Assembly: GCA_031216915.1 (NCBI GenBank)
Contig: CM062296.1
Coordinates: 455,776,681 to 455,840,680 of the forward strand
Direction of reading: 5' to 3'
Source of the DNA: Pictodentalium vernedei
Lineage: Eukaryota > Mollusca > Scaphopoda > Dentaliida > Dentaliidae
Length of the DNA stretch: 64,000 bases
How positions within the stretch are numbered: position 1 is the stretch's first letter; each line of letters starts with the position of its first letter. Of this stretch, positions 20,366-31,644 are shown one piece after another. The translations under genes and the position numbers were made by a program. The notes under the pieces are model-generated. The model saw only the letters and a program-made list of their open reading frames with translations, was not told the origin of the DNA and did no database searches.

Positions 20366-21410
20366 ATTCGAGAAATGACAATTACTGAATTGTTGGAATT
20401 GTTTTCTGTGTTGATACGTAATTATCTACAAGTAGCCTGTATTGTTTTGTGAGATTTACACAGCATGCCTTAGCATACGATGCAACTGGAACAGATTACT
20501 GTTGTAATGGTCTATGGTCCCAGTTTTTAGCCACGGGAATCTCAATTAACGGAATATCTGTGAAGAAACAACTGCTTGAATTTAATTTTATATTGCGTGT
20601 GCCAATTAGGGATTACACCAGGCAAAGTCCTGGCACCGCGCCACTGGATTGAAGACGGTAAAGTTTTTCGGAAGATGGCCTCCACGAGAGCCGATCCCCA
20701 GTTTACGGCACCCAATCGCCTAACCATAAATGCTCTGCCACCATACCAACTGAGCTAACGGCAACCCCAAATAAAGGTTATAATTTACTCAGGCAGTATG
20801 TTAGTTCACATTTATAACCCGCCCCGAGACCGATATTCGAGAATTGACAATTACTGAATTGTTGGAATAGTTTTCTGGGTTAATTTGTAATTGTCTTCAA
20901 GTAGCTTGTATTTTTGTGAGATTTACCCGTGAATCGTGTGCTTTAGCATTCGATGCAGCTGGAACAGATTACTGTTATAATGGTCTTTGGTCCTAGCTTT
21001 TGAACACAGGAATCTCAATTGATCGGAGATCTGAGAAGATGCAACTGCTTGAATTCAATTATGTATCGCCTATGTCAAACAGGAATTCCACCAGTCATAG
21101 AGCTGGAAGCGCGCCACTGGATTGAAAACTGTAAAGTTTTTCGAAACGTGGTCCTGAGGGAGTCGATCCCGATTCTACAACATCAAATCGCCTAGCCATA
21201 AATTCACTCCCATCATACCAACTGAGCTAACAGCAACCCCAAATAAAGGTTGCAATCAGCCAGCATGGTAGTTCATATTTATAATCTGCCCCGAGACTGA
21301 TATTCGAAGAACTGACAATTACTGAATTGTTGGAATTGTTTTCTGTGTTGATTCGTAATTGTCTACAGGTAGCCTGTATTTTGTAGTGAGATTTACCCCT
21401 GGATCATTTC
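20366..21410. repeat. Tandem array of a roughly 468-bp repeat with tRNA-like core (2.2 copies)
   Basis: The phrase gacaattactgaattgttgg recurs near 20377, 20845 and 21311, giving two full units and a partial third with a period of about 468 bp. Each full unit contains, on the minus strand, a tRNA-like block with A box gctcagttggta and a degenerate B box (gggatcggctc), near 20660-20760 and 21130-21240. This looks like a tRNA-derived SINE embedded in a tandemly amplified unit. The array adjoins the truncated end of Polinton B. Confidence 0.8.
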
Positions 21411-21447
21411 CCAAATATATTAGACCCGCCCCCAGATGAGGGGTGTA

Positions 21448-22366
21448 TCACTGGAAAGGGGAGAAATTCTCATGCATATTTTCATAAAGGTGGTTGTTAC
21501 CTTTGCCTTTACTTAGTTTAAATTTAGGTGGTTCAACCAGTGACCGTACATAATATTGGCGGTTCTCGTTTTCAGTTATATGAATTTCGAGTTTCAACAC
21601 CTCATCGAACGTCCAATTACTACCTCCATGTTGATAATTCGCGAGAGACGTCAACATCTTGTCTTTCATCATTTCGAAAACGTCTGATAAATCTGAACCG
21701 CGAAATACGGGTTTGACATTAGATCTGAAATATGCATTTTTCACTATGCTCTCATCGGAATTCACGTCGATTTTATTCATCACGCAATGGAGTATCATCT
21801 TAATTTTTTGTCCCACGTTCATGTGTTCGCGAAACAAATCCAATACTTTTTTCTTCACCCGTTCCATGAACAATTTCGAATTGACTTTCTTGAACGAGGG
21901 AACCACGTCGAAAGCTTTAAAAACGCCTTTGATCGTGCTCTCCCATTCTACGTGATTCGATTGGAATGCTTCCATGATGACTCGTGCTAAATGTTCTTCT
22001 CCTTTCCCTTCGTCGATTGCTCATCGAATTTCATTCGATATATCTTGTTTGTCTAGATTCAGAACTGCATCACTCATTTTCGTTTTAGTTTTTTTCTTTT
22101 GAAACTTGAAGTTCTTCAAAGTCTTTTCGTTTAGTCGTCTTCTTATTTTTCACAACCAAAACGGGTTTTTTTTCACACGTCGGCATTTCAATTCCCTTTA
22201 CGACCTTTTTCTTCTCATTTTTCACAACCGAAGCATTTTTTGACATCATTGCTATCAACATTTCGTTTGCCTTTTCATCGAGCAAACTACGTAACTCCTC
22301 ATGCATGATCTTTCTAATTTCATCAGGCTCCATGTTTCGTTTTCTATCGTCAGGCATTACTGCCAT
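21448..22366 (-). pseudogene. PolB N-terminal fragment of Polinton B
   Basis: Homologous to the N-terminal part of the polymerase in element A: both share IKMILHC followed by K-I/V-D, a KTGESV/NSDESIV block, DVFEMMKDKML and the W-x-F-x-x-V-L-K-L-E-I-H block. A basic 90-codon stretch (22085-22366) lies upstream in another frame. A TGA interrupts the frame at about 22020 (EIR then AIDEG). The gene stops at about 21450, before the exonuclease domain, where unrelated repeat sequence begins. This marks the truncation point of element B. Confidence 0.8.
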
Positions 22367-22998
22367 CTGTTTATTTTTTTCACAATTCGAGTCTGTTTAA
22401 GTTTGTTCACTTTCGATCTTTCGATTTTTTTCTTTCCATCATTTTGCAAACGATACTCCTATATGACTTCAATTTTCTTTTGATTTGGTTCTATGATTTC
22501 TGAAATTTGGAATGTTTAATTCTTTTCACATCTCGTTTAACTGAGGTATGGTTTTCTCATTTAAATTTTCCATCTTTTTATTTGTTTGCTTCATTTGTAA
22601 GAATGTATTTTGGGGGGGGGGGGGGGGGAATTTTGTATTTAAATAATAATTTGTCAACAATTTTTAAAATGGTCTTTATATATATGTTTTAATTCCCTCA
22701 AAAAAAATTTTTGATGAAATTAATCAAATTTTTATATTCCTTAACGTGAGAAAAATTGAATTAATATGAGATAAAAAAGGATGTTAAAATTTAAACTTTT
22801 TATTTATATAAAGAGAAAAAAACACTTTTACAAAAAAAAAAATTCACATTAAAGAAAAGTAAAAATTAAAAACTTTTTATATATATAGAGAGAGTAAAAA
22901 AAAAAAAACTTTTTTAACAAATTATTATTTAAACACAAAATTCAAAAATATATATTATTTGCAATAATTCATAAAACAAAAAAAACAAATAATCGATC
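22367..22998. other. AT-rich spacer with a 17-G run
   Basis: Divergent spacer between the polymerase fragment (minus) and the next gene (plus). It holds 17 consecutive G at 22612-22628, then poly-A and (TA)n tracts leading up to the ATG at 22999. I recognise no gene. Confidence 0.5.
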
Positions 22999-23445
22999 AT
23001 GACAACAACACCTAAAAGATGCGAATTGACATTGAAACGAGTCGAAATGTGTAAGAAATTCGGTTGTAAAATCTATAGATTACAATGACACGATGCCAAC
23101 GAATTGAACGAGGTCGAGACGAAGGGCTTAGAGCACAAATACGGCAAATATAGCATGCCTTTGAAATTGGACGAAGCCACGCTCAATTTGTTTTACAAGT
23201 ACCAAAGCGATCAACAGAACATCGTCGTCGCCGAAGACAGAGAATTCAACAAGGACGATTTGTCATTGCCCTACGGAAGTTACATATATCCAAAAATCTG
23301 TCTCGAACTCGTGAACAAATCGGGTGGTGAGAGCGCGTTCACCGATGTAAAAAAACTCGCAAAAGTAAAGATAAACATTCAACACATTTTCGAAAAAGGA
23401 GAACACACGACCGTCAACATGCTAATAACGGACTTGGAAATATAA
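22999..23445 (+). pseudogene. Unknown Polinton protein, relative of the 18297-18773 gene
   Basis: 149 codons from ATG 22999 to TAA 23443-23445 with one TGA at 23086-23088. The corresponding position in the relative in element A is a serine. Shared blocks are LKRVE followed by KF...KIYRL and a later PLKLDEATLNLFYKYQ versus PLKLSETDLDLMYESQ. The C-terminus is beta-rich (INIQHIFEKGEHTTVNMLI). Function unknown. It points toward the capsid side, opposite to the strand of its own element's other genes. Confidence 0.65.
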
Positions 23446-23491
23446 AACAATAGAGAGACTGATTTTGTAGCAAAGAAGAAGGAAAAAAAAG

Positions 23492-24081
23492 CTAGAGAGG
23501 TTGAACATCTCTAGATCTCATTACTTTTCTTCTTCTTCTTCTTCTTCTCTTCTTCTTCTTCTTCTTCTTCTTCTTCTTCTTCTTCTTCACTATCGTCATA
23601 TATATTATAGTAAAGTTTCCTTTTTTCTCAAATTTCAGCGTCGATTCTTCTTTTCTTTTTTTGTGATATATTATGTTTTTTATAACAACACATTTGTTTA
23701 TCTGTATCATAATTATAAACGAATGCAGTGCATCTCTTGGTAACACTCACATCATTACCACTCTCTTCAGAAGGTAGTGGTGGCGGTGGAAAACGTCTCA
23801 TTCTTTTAAATGTCAACCATCTATCCCAATCTTTTTTTAAACTCTTTTTTCAGTTCTTTCCTAAGATATCCCTCATTAGCATCTAATTGTTTTTCCACAT
23901 CTTTTTCCCACACTATTCCGCAATATTCATCATTAGTGTCTAATTGTTTTTCTACATCTTTTTCGCACTCTATCCCGTGATATTCATCATTATCGTCTAA
24001 TTGTTTTTCCACATCTTTTTCCCACTCTATCCTGTGATATTCATCATTATCGTTTAATTGTTTTTCCACCTTTTTATCCAT
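23492..24081 (-). pseudogene. Acidic repeat protein with poly-Glu tail, broken
   Basis: The frame starts at 24081 (MDKKVEKQLNDNDEYHRIEW). Four tandem copies of a 60-bp, 20-residue unit (DVEKQLDDNDEYHGIEWEK type) follow between 24081 and 23860. After a frame change near 23820 comes a Pro-rich and basic part (MRRFPPPPLPSEE), and then, past a stop near 23637, the GAA repeats at 23525-23588, which read as a poly-glutamate run on this strand. I recognise no family. Slippage within the repeats is likely to have made the present length. Confidence 0.55.
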
Positions 24082-24155
24082 TTTATATTATTTTTTTATA
24101 CTTTCTATGATTTATATTTTTATATTTTATATAATTATATAATTTTTTTTTTACA

Positions 24156-24765
24156 TTATAATAACATACTCAAAATCGGTATATTCTTAAACATCGAATT
24201 CTCACCAAACAGCAAACCCTTACCGAGTCGCTCAACATTCTGTCCACTCTTCAGATAGAGACCATTTCCACTGAAAGAGTTGTGACCTCTAATGGGTTCC
24301 AGATATAATCCTTCACCGTTGTCATCTATCTGGACGCGACACACGGCTCCTCCCTTCTTCAAAAACAGTCCGCTGCCACCCATTAATTTCTCAACTGCCG
24401 AACTCGCGAGTCCCAAGAGAGCTCCCACGCCGAGAGTCTGCCCGAGAAAGGGTAATGCTTTTGCAGCAAAGGGCAATGCTTTTGCGGCAATTCCTGCCAA
24501 TAGCAGTAGGAAACCGCCTTTTATTTTCAAATTGTATTTCAATTGAGCGGGACTCAATCTCACCTTCAACTCTCTTCCATCACCAATCGCTTTCTCCATC
24601 CTTTTGATTTGAGTTCTGGTCCAGGCGATTCAATCATCACCTCCACTCGTCAGATCTTCGTGAGCGAATTTGAATCTCACTGGCTCGCCTCGAGTTAATG
24701 CCCTGTCAAGGTTCTTCCTCTGACCTTGGGATATGTTCACGTTTTTAACCACGTATTCAGTCACA
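24156..24765 (-). pseudogene. GSG-motif small virion protein (adenovirus X/VI-like in style)
   Basis: The minus-strand frame from about 24765 to 24156 has a TGA near 24632 and a disturbed start. Basic charged N-terminus (NLDRALTRGEPVRFKF), then a hydrophobic Gly/Ala/Leu region (GGFLLLLAGIAAKALPF and LGVGALLGLASSAVEKLMG) that could insert in membranes. The C-terminus has repeated G-x-GLYLK motifs (GSGLFLKK, GEGLYLEP, GNGLYLKS). This layout resembles small core or membrane-lytic proteins of adenovirus-like particles; the resemblance is stylistic and the role is inference. Element A has no visible counterpart. Confidence 0.55.
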
Positions 24766-24912
24766 TTTCTTTTTTTAAAATATATTTTGTTCAATTGTTT
24801 TTTTTGTTTTAATGATAATTATATATATTAAATAATTTTTGTAAAATTAATATTGCGTTTATTTTATTTTCTTATTTATATATATACACAATATTTTTTT
24901 TTTTTTGCTTTT

Positions 24913-25668
24913 TTATATTTCTCTTATGTGAAATCGTATCGTCACCCTCTCTCTACGAAGATCTAACAGTTCACCATTTTGATCCATCAACGTGGTTTTG
25001 AGACTATACAACATGTCTAAAATCATGGGTAGTTAAATTAAATTTCGAGGTCGTTCCACGATTTTAAAACCAAGCGATACGCTTGGAAAGAAGGAATAGA
25101 TCATTGGTTGAGCGCTACCATTCACGTAGCTTCCAGCAATCACGTCCACGTTCACTAGAATGCTATTGACTGCGAGAATGGCAGCCGTATTTTCAGATGC
25201 CGCATGGCCTTGATACATCTTTCAATCGAATCCTAGCATCTTGCCTATAGAATCATCCATGTTGAAATCCACTTTAAAATTATCTTCCAAATCCAACATC
25301 GTCTGTAGGTTATTAGGGTTGGGAGCGAGTCTGATCTTGTTGCTTCCCTTTCCATCCATCTTCATTTGCGTCTGAATGTAATTGTTCAAATCGTCTATGT
25401 CATAACTTCCTTTGGGAATTCGAATCTCCAACCAATCCACTCCGTCGGAATACTTGAACGAGTTATTCTTTTCGGTGACGTTGGGAAAGGAATAATAAGT
25501 CTCCAGATTTACCAACGCCATCTCGTATCTTTTCTCTCTATTTAATTCGATGGAAGGTTCGAATTTCGTCGTTAATCGAGTCGAATCGCCACTCACCACG
25601 ATTTGAATGGATTGTTTTGCAGCTGTATTCTTGGCTATCCGTTCTAACAATTCTCCTTGTTCGAACAT
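24913..25668 (-). pseudogene. Putative minor capsid protein of Polinton B, two in-frame stops
   Basis: Homologue of 6624-7375: KRYEMALVNLETYYSFPNVT and DGVDWLEIRIPKGSYDIDDL are nearly identical. The 251-codon frame from ATG 25668 stays in register to TAA 24913-24915. TGA near 25219 stands where element A has CGA, and TAA near 25037 where A has a Tyr codon. The C-terminal part (DPMILDMLYSLKTT-like block and a VTIRFHIREI end) gives the expected end that is scrambled in A. Confidence 0.7.
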
Positions 25669-25727
25669 TATATTTTTATTTTTTTTTTTTATTTTTCAAA
25701 TCTAAATTATTGATCATTTATTATTTT

Positions 25728-26481
25728 CTAATTTTTGTTTTCGCTCTCTATTTTATTATCATCAGAAACATAAAACTTGTTGAATCCACTCCGATATTTT
25801 CCACGATTAAATTCGCTAGTCAAATCGATCACGATGAAATTGTGATGTGATCACCGTAGATGTGCTTGAGATTCTTGAGATCCTGGCGAAAGAGACACAG
25901 TAAATTAGCGTTCTCCCTTATCGTCTGTCTGGGTAGTCGAAAATAATTCTGCGACAGGTAGAAACAGTCCACGTTGCTGTGACAACCTCTAACGTAATAC
26001 GATTCGCATCAGTTCTGTCTCTCCAAAAGCAGACCATCGAAAATCATGAGATTCTTATCTTATGATTTCAATTCTCTAGGATACGGAACGTCACTAGCGT
26101 TCTCATAAAATCGACACGCGACGTTCGAAGATGCATTTCTCTTCATCAATTCCATCGCTGCACCGTCCAAAATGGTTGAAAACGATGCTTCACTTTTGTT
26201 GAATTCCTCCCTACTGTCAAAGATTCTGGCTATGACGTCCTTGGGCAATCTACGATCCATGAACTCTCGAAGCAATCTGTATTCAGGTTGAAACAAACTC
26301 TTGCCAAACACGAATAATCTGTCGTAATCCAACCAGTCGGGTTGCAACAACAGATTCATCAACAGATTGGTCTTTCCACAATTCGATTTTCCCACTATCA
26401 AGCCTCTTATGCTTTTGGGAAAGAACTCGTTATTCACCTCTTGGCCGCGGCGTCGTTCCAGGACATATCTTTAATGTTCAT
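25728..26481 (-). pseudogene. Packaging ATPase of Polinton B, broken
   Basis: Homologue of the 5746-6572 gene. The start is ATG 26479-26481 (MNIKDMSWNDA), a frameshift lies near 26436, the Walker A is VGKSNCGKTNLL, and the Walker B region LMIFDGLLL has Gly for the second acidic residue. A TAA near 26060 replaces a Glu codon of A. TGA at 26009-26011 matches the TGA of A codon for codon. About 65 bp are deleted near 25857 (GDH straight to NFIVIDLTSEF). The C-terminus ends at 25728 in an Asn/Lys-rich tail. Confidence 0.85.
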
Positions 26482-26567
26482 CTTTTTTATTTTTTTTTAT
26501 TTTTAGATTTTCAAACACAATTTTTATGTTTTCTCAAACTCAGTTTTTTGTAAATATTATTATTTAA

Positions 26568-26949
26568 TTATATTACACCGTCGCGAGTTCTCTTCAATCC
26601 AGATCCATTCGTCATTTTGGCTAAATCTTGTAGGGGTACCCACAGCATCCTTAAAATCTTTCTAACTTTTTGGCGATCGCTCTAACGTAGCTCGCTTCAC
26701 CGGCGGACTGACCAACTTGTTGATCAACACGTCAGCTGCCCTCTTGCCAGCCACAGAAGCGATCCTACCACTAGCTTTGGAAGCGGCTTTCTTACCAGCA
26801 TCCAATGCCGTCTTCTTATTGACCTCAAATGCGGTTGATGCGAGTTTACTACCTGCATTGCTCGTGAACGCTCGCATTATAGAATCGACGATGCCAGAAC
26901 CGCCTTGAACGTAAGTTCTAACGTATCCCCTGTTCTTTATCACCAACAT
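26568..26949 (-). pseudogene. Ala/Lys-rich virion-core-like protein of Polinton B
   Basis: Starts at ATG 26947-26949 (MLVIKNRGYVRTYVQGGSG) and runs 95 codons to a stop near 26662 where element C has Trp. The remainder, in a disturbed frame, ends like C at GLKRTRDGVI (stop 26568-26570). The middle is the same Ala/Lys/Gly repeat-like helix region (KKTALDAGKKAASKASGRIA). Confidence 0.7.
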
Positions 26950-27095
26950 ATTTTTATTTTATAATATATATTTTGTTTTTTTCACTGGTAAATCGTTTGT
27001 TGTTTAAATACTTTTTATTATTTTCTAGTGTAAAATTTACTGTTTTTATTTTATCTATTTTTGTTTGTTTGTTCTCTCCACTTATTATATATATA

Positions 27096-28004
27096 TCAAT
27101 CCTTCATTTCGTTCATCAGCCTTTTATAATTGCGTTTATTCAAAACCTTCTGCCTCAACAATTCGTCGCATATGCTCACTATCTCATTATCTAATCCAGT
27201 ATTACCAGCGCGTCGACTTGCCATCAACAATCTCAATCTCTGAGACAGAGCATCAGAATCGCTTGGAAGAAAAGTGGTTCTTACTCCTTTCTCAGTCACC
27301 GATTCGACGAATTTCTTATTCATATCCCATATGGGTTTCACCGCCTTCGTCCACTTGTAACCTCTATTGGCTTTGGGTCTCGTTTCTCTGACATCGTTAT
27401 TTCTCTTCATGGCGTGGGTCTGAACCAGAATGTCGCCATAATTGTCGAAATCCCGATCCGTGTAATCTCCAGGCTTGTCAAAAAAGAGCAATTTGCGCAG
27501 TCCAGGAGTTAATTCATACCTATTCGAACCGACGATTAAATTATCATCATCCTCTAGCACTTCATTGTCACCTACGAAAGTTCTACCGGCAGAATCCTTA
27601 TAAATTCCATACAACAGACCTCTCTTACCACCATCCTCGGACGACGCGACGCTATCAGTGGTGATAGTCGAAGCCGCATCATCGCTTTTGCTCACATCGG
27701 TTTCGATTCTCATGGGAACGTAATATGGCGATGATCTTTGAAAGGAAATCCCCCTTGTAAAACTACCTGGCAATGAACCCGTTCTCAAAGAACTTTCTTT
27801 TATGGGCTTCAGTTCGTCAACGATCTCCTTCTTACTTCGTTCCTGAACCTCCGTCACGGGTTTAAATAATTTTGTGCTTTCGCGTCTTAATTCCATCTCT
27901 CCCAAGCGCTTGCTTCTGTCAGCTGATCGAATGCTTTTCTTGACTCGTTCGTATTCGTTGAGAAGTTGATCTCTCCGCTTAGAATCTGTGATGTGTAAAA
28001 ACTT
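27096..28004 (-). pseudogene. Conserved Polinton protein 1 of element B, start codon lost
   Basis: 302 codons without an internal stop from 28004 to TGA 27096-27098, but the first codon reads AAG where elements A and C have ATG (followed in all three by TTT then a Leu codon). The next in-frame candidate is deep in the helical domain. Conserved blocks match A and C (YGDILVQTHAMKRNND, NRGYKWTKAVKPIW, GLDNEIVSICDELLRQ). Confidence 0.75.
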
Positions 28005-29640
28005 TTTTTTTTTGTTCTCTAAAATTATGAATATTTCCTTTAGAGTATGGTAACGTGAGTTATTTTATTATTCTCAAAAATTAAATGTATAAGTATTTTT
28101 ATGTTTTATGTTTTAAGTAAATAAAATCTTCTGTCGTTAATATATAATAACTAAAACCAGTTGAGGGAAAAACATTTTACAAAATGAAACCTTGATAAAT
28201 GCGTTTTGCCCTCAAACGTTTTAAAGATCACATCACCGATTATTCACACCATGATGAGTAGAATGACTTTGAAAAGTGTGAAAGTTTAGCACATAAGAAC
28301 GGAAACAATTTATCCTTATCCTCAAACAGCATTTTAGATAAAGTGAAAAATTCTGTTTTAAAACCACTTTACGAATGAAAAATGAAAACCGGTTTTCAAA
28401 AATGATTAAGTAATTCTTTCTAATTTAACGCATTTGAGAAGAATTGTATCCGTCAAAAGGGTTTATTCATATCTCTGAAACATTATCACGAGTCTATTAA
28501 AACTCAATTTACCTCTTAAAAACCTAACTAAGTGGAACGCAATTTTTCCGTTTCATTTATTGAATGAAAAACCTTTCATTTACACCAGAACAAAAAATGA
28601 AATGATTTGCGAAGATTTCATAGTGTCAATTAAAACATAAATTTTACCACTTAATTCTATCTAAGTGGAACGCATTTTTATAGTTGATTTATTGAATGAA
28701 AAACCTTTCATTTACATCAAGAACAAGAATAAACGATTTAGCGAAGATTTAAACATTCTCATCTGTTCTCGATCGCCAACAGCTAAGAAGAACGTGGACG
28801 GACGATTTCCATCGGTTCTAATTTTCCAAACTCGAGTTTTACGGTTTTGGTTTGGAAAAAAAATCCTCGACGAGTAACTTCGCTTTACACCCACTTCGCG
28901 CCATTGGCGAACATAGGGAAAACGTTTTGAGATTTTTCCTGGTCTAGAATCGGCAAATCGGTTTCACCTATTGGATCGCACCCTCGACCGTCCGAAACGC
29001 GATTGCGAACGTCAGTGTCCCAGAATCGGCAAACAGCATTTTGATGATGTACCGGAAGCCGCAATCAATTTGGAAAAAAAAGATCCTCTACGAGTAACTA
29101 CACTTTACACCCACTTTTCACCATTGGCGAACGTCAAGAAAACGTTTTGAGATCGATTTTTCCTGTCCTAGAATTGGCAAATGGGTTTCACCAATCGGAT
29201 CGCACCCTTGACCGTTCAAACAGCCGTTGGCGAACGTCGGTGTCCCAGAATCGGTAAACCACATATTTGATGCTGTCCCAGAATCGGCATAGCGTTTTTT
29301 TTTTTTTGTTTGTTTTTTTTGAAGGCGTTCGCCAACGATAGATCGAAGGTCTGATCCAAGATGGGAAATTCGAGAAAAATTTTTTAATTAATTTTTTCTT
29401 CGAATTTCATACATTTTTCCCTTCTGAGCGATGTGTCGAATTTCACTCGTTCGCCAACGGCTGTTTGAACGGTCAAAAGTGCGAGGAACTGCGTTTGCCG
29501 GTTCTGGGACACCATGTAAAAACAACATTTTTTACACTCTGTACACGATTTAACACTGAATCCCTATGGCGGCATACGTACATGTACATGTACGTGTACA
29601 TTTTTTGTACATTCTGTCCTTGAATCGGCAATTTACACCA
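28005..29640 (-). repeat. 5' terminal region of Polinton B
   Basis: About 1.6 kb of non-coding sequence, matching 60330-61904 in inverted orientation. Examples are ggattcagtgttaaa with cgtgtaca near 29545 and 60400, gttttgcc followed by acgttttaaa-type segments near 28200, and the attgaatgaaaaacctttca repeat near 28560 and 28693. Near the outer end the sequence gttcgccaacg recurs several times, both ways. This should be the terminal inverted repeat region of the B/C lineage, but no opposite end is in the window. Confidence 0.75.
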
Positions 29641-30320
29641 ACTCTCAGCTAACAAAGAATACCTTTTGTAAATTTGGCGGCCTTCATCAATTCTTCATCA
29701 GCTCTCTTCTTCGTGATCTCTCAATATTTCTCACCTGGTGAATAGACTATATTCGTAGGGGCCACGATTCAGTGTCCTGCTGGCTGAACTGAGTCTGCTT
29801 CAATTGTCTGTTTTATACTCGACCCAACGTCATGGTGGCAAAACCGATTAAACATTTTGCTTTTTGATAATCAGTCAAAACAGCATGCGACCATTCGTTG
29901 GGTGGATTTTGCATCCGAATCAACTTACATGTTGTCTAAAAATCTAGCGCACATTCCAATTCTTTCTTTCGTCAGGAAAATCATATTTTCACTTTCGAAG
30001 AATGGCTGTAGAGAATGGAAGTCCGGTCAACCATCTACCGATTAGAATGACAGGGTCGGATAAGAGAACACCGTACTGAGAGATAGACGAAGAGACGGTG
30101 GTCAGCTGAAGTTCTCTTCAGTCATATGCAGGGTACCAGACCTCTGAAGAATACTTGACAGTTGTGCTAGCAAGTTATTAACGACTTACACTAAACAGTA
30201 ATAACACAGCAAATACAAATTGTGTACCAAATATATGTATAACCTGTTTTCATGCATGTATTCTGCGAATAAAGTTACTTACTGACTATTAGACAGTTAA
30301 TGATAGGGCTTCACATGACC
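29641..30320. other. Unassigned sequence
   Basis: No recognisable gene or repeat beyond short chance frames. Confidence 0.4.
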
Positions 30321-30729
30321 AGCACCGACTTTTGTCACTCTACTCAATTTTGTTACAGGCCACAACATTTGTTACCAAAATCGCCAACTTTTGTTACAGC
30401 TCACCACTTTTCTGTCAGAAAACGTCAGTTTTTCTTACAAAAGACAATTTACGTTAATTAAGTTTAAGTTGAATAATAAAAAAAAGTATTTGTAGTAAAC
30501 CAAAAATAAATGGAATCGTTTCTACGTTTCATAGCATGTTTCACGTTTCTAGGGTGATGATTTTCTTGGAAATCATATACTGATTCAAAAAAGAAAGTTT
30601 AATAAACTTTGAGGAGCATTTTTTTTAGTATTATCGACTTTAATCGCAAACAAATTATTGTAAATTCATATTTCGAGTTTAGCTGTATGAATTTGCATGA
30701 TTTCATGTTCTTACTGTTGCTAGCGTTAC

Positions 30730-31644
30730 GTCAGAACGTCGCAATTCAAATATGGCATGAAATGAAAAGTTCACACATGCAGTCAATAGCGTGTATGCCC
30801 ACCGTTTGCCAAGACATCGCCGGCGCATGTACCTGATAAGTCTCTGAATGTCACCCTGGTGGTATTGCGTTCCACTCCAGCCTGAGAACATTACGTAAAT
30901 CGCCTAACGTCTGAAGATCATGAAGTCGTACCCAACTGTCCAATTGATCCCAAAGATGCTCGATAACTGCAATCCGATGTTAGCGTTGAACAACGGGACA
31001 ACAACAGCGTTAAGAATTTCGTCCCTACAGATCAACTGCGTTCGACGGTGCAAGGAAATTCCTGCCCAAACCATTACAATACCCCCGCCGAAACGGTCGC
31101 ATTCCCGCACGCAAGCATCAGAAAACCGTTCTCCTCGTCGGCGATACACTCTTGCCCTACCATCAGCGCGCCATAGACACAATCGTGATTCATCACTAAA
31201 AAGAACTGTGCCTCAACGCTGCTGAATTCAGCGAAGACACTGACGTACCCAATCCATTCTGACAGTACGGTGACGTTGGGTAAGAATTGGTCCGTGGTAT
31301 GGACGCCCACTTCGGATGCAGTTTTCAGCGAGTCTGTTGCGGACAGTTTGTGCACTGACTCTATTGTTAGTTCTACCGGGAGTAATTGCTGCTGTCCTTG
31401 TCGCTGGAAGGAATCTATCCCGCAAGTGAGACGTCCTGATGTGTCGGTCTTGTGCAGGGGTCGTAACTCTTGGTCGGCCTGAACGTGGTCGGTCGGCAGT
31501 AGATCCAGTGGTTCTATACCTTCCAATGCGACGGTAAATAGTGGCCACAGTGACTTCGAACTCAGCAGCGAGCTTATCCGGAGGTATCCCAGCCTCATGC
31601 ATATTAACGGCACGCAACCCCTGATTTTCGGTTAACCTTGGCAT
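30730..31644 (-). pseudogene. Tc1/mariner-like transposase with N-terminal HTH, decayed
   Basis: From ATG 31642-31644 a clean 138-codon part encodes the paired-like DNA-binding region (MPRLTENQGLRAVNMHEAGI, then VTVATIYRRIGRYR with an HTH, and the RPRSGRP linker), ending RMDWVRQCLR. After a stop near 31228 the catalytic part follows: VLFSDESRLCLW with RVYRRRGERF, then GGIVMVWAGIS. The segment that should hold the second Asp (DNARPH type) is missing. A frame-scrambled end resembles the EHLWD and C-terminal blocks to about 30740 (RDIQRLIRYMRRRC). It is a dead copy of a different Tc1-like family from the one at 1040. Confidence 0.82.

Larger units (their letters stand above)
21430..29640 (-). 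mobile_element. Polinton B, truncated
   Basis: A second Polinton, with its 5' end at the right. Reading leftward from about 29640: a 1.6-kb non-coding terminal region, protein 1, the Ala/Lys-rich protein, the ATPase, the minor capsid protein, a GSG-rich basic protein, an acidic repeat protein, an unknown on the other strand, and the N-terminal part of PolB. There the element ends at about 21440, next to the tandem tRNA-like array. Integrase, protease, capsid and fibre genes are not present. Its terminal region matches that of element C and not that of A, so B and C form one lineage. Confidence 0.85.

Noticed and set aside
23501..23743. Poly-Ser/Leu open frame on the plus strand
   Set aside because: Product of the CTT repeat; the opposite strand (poly-Glu) fits the element gene orientation better.
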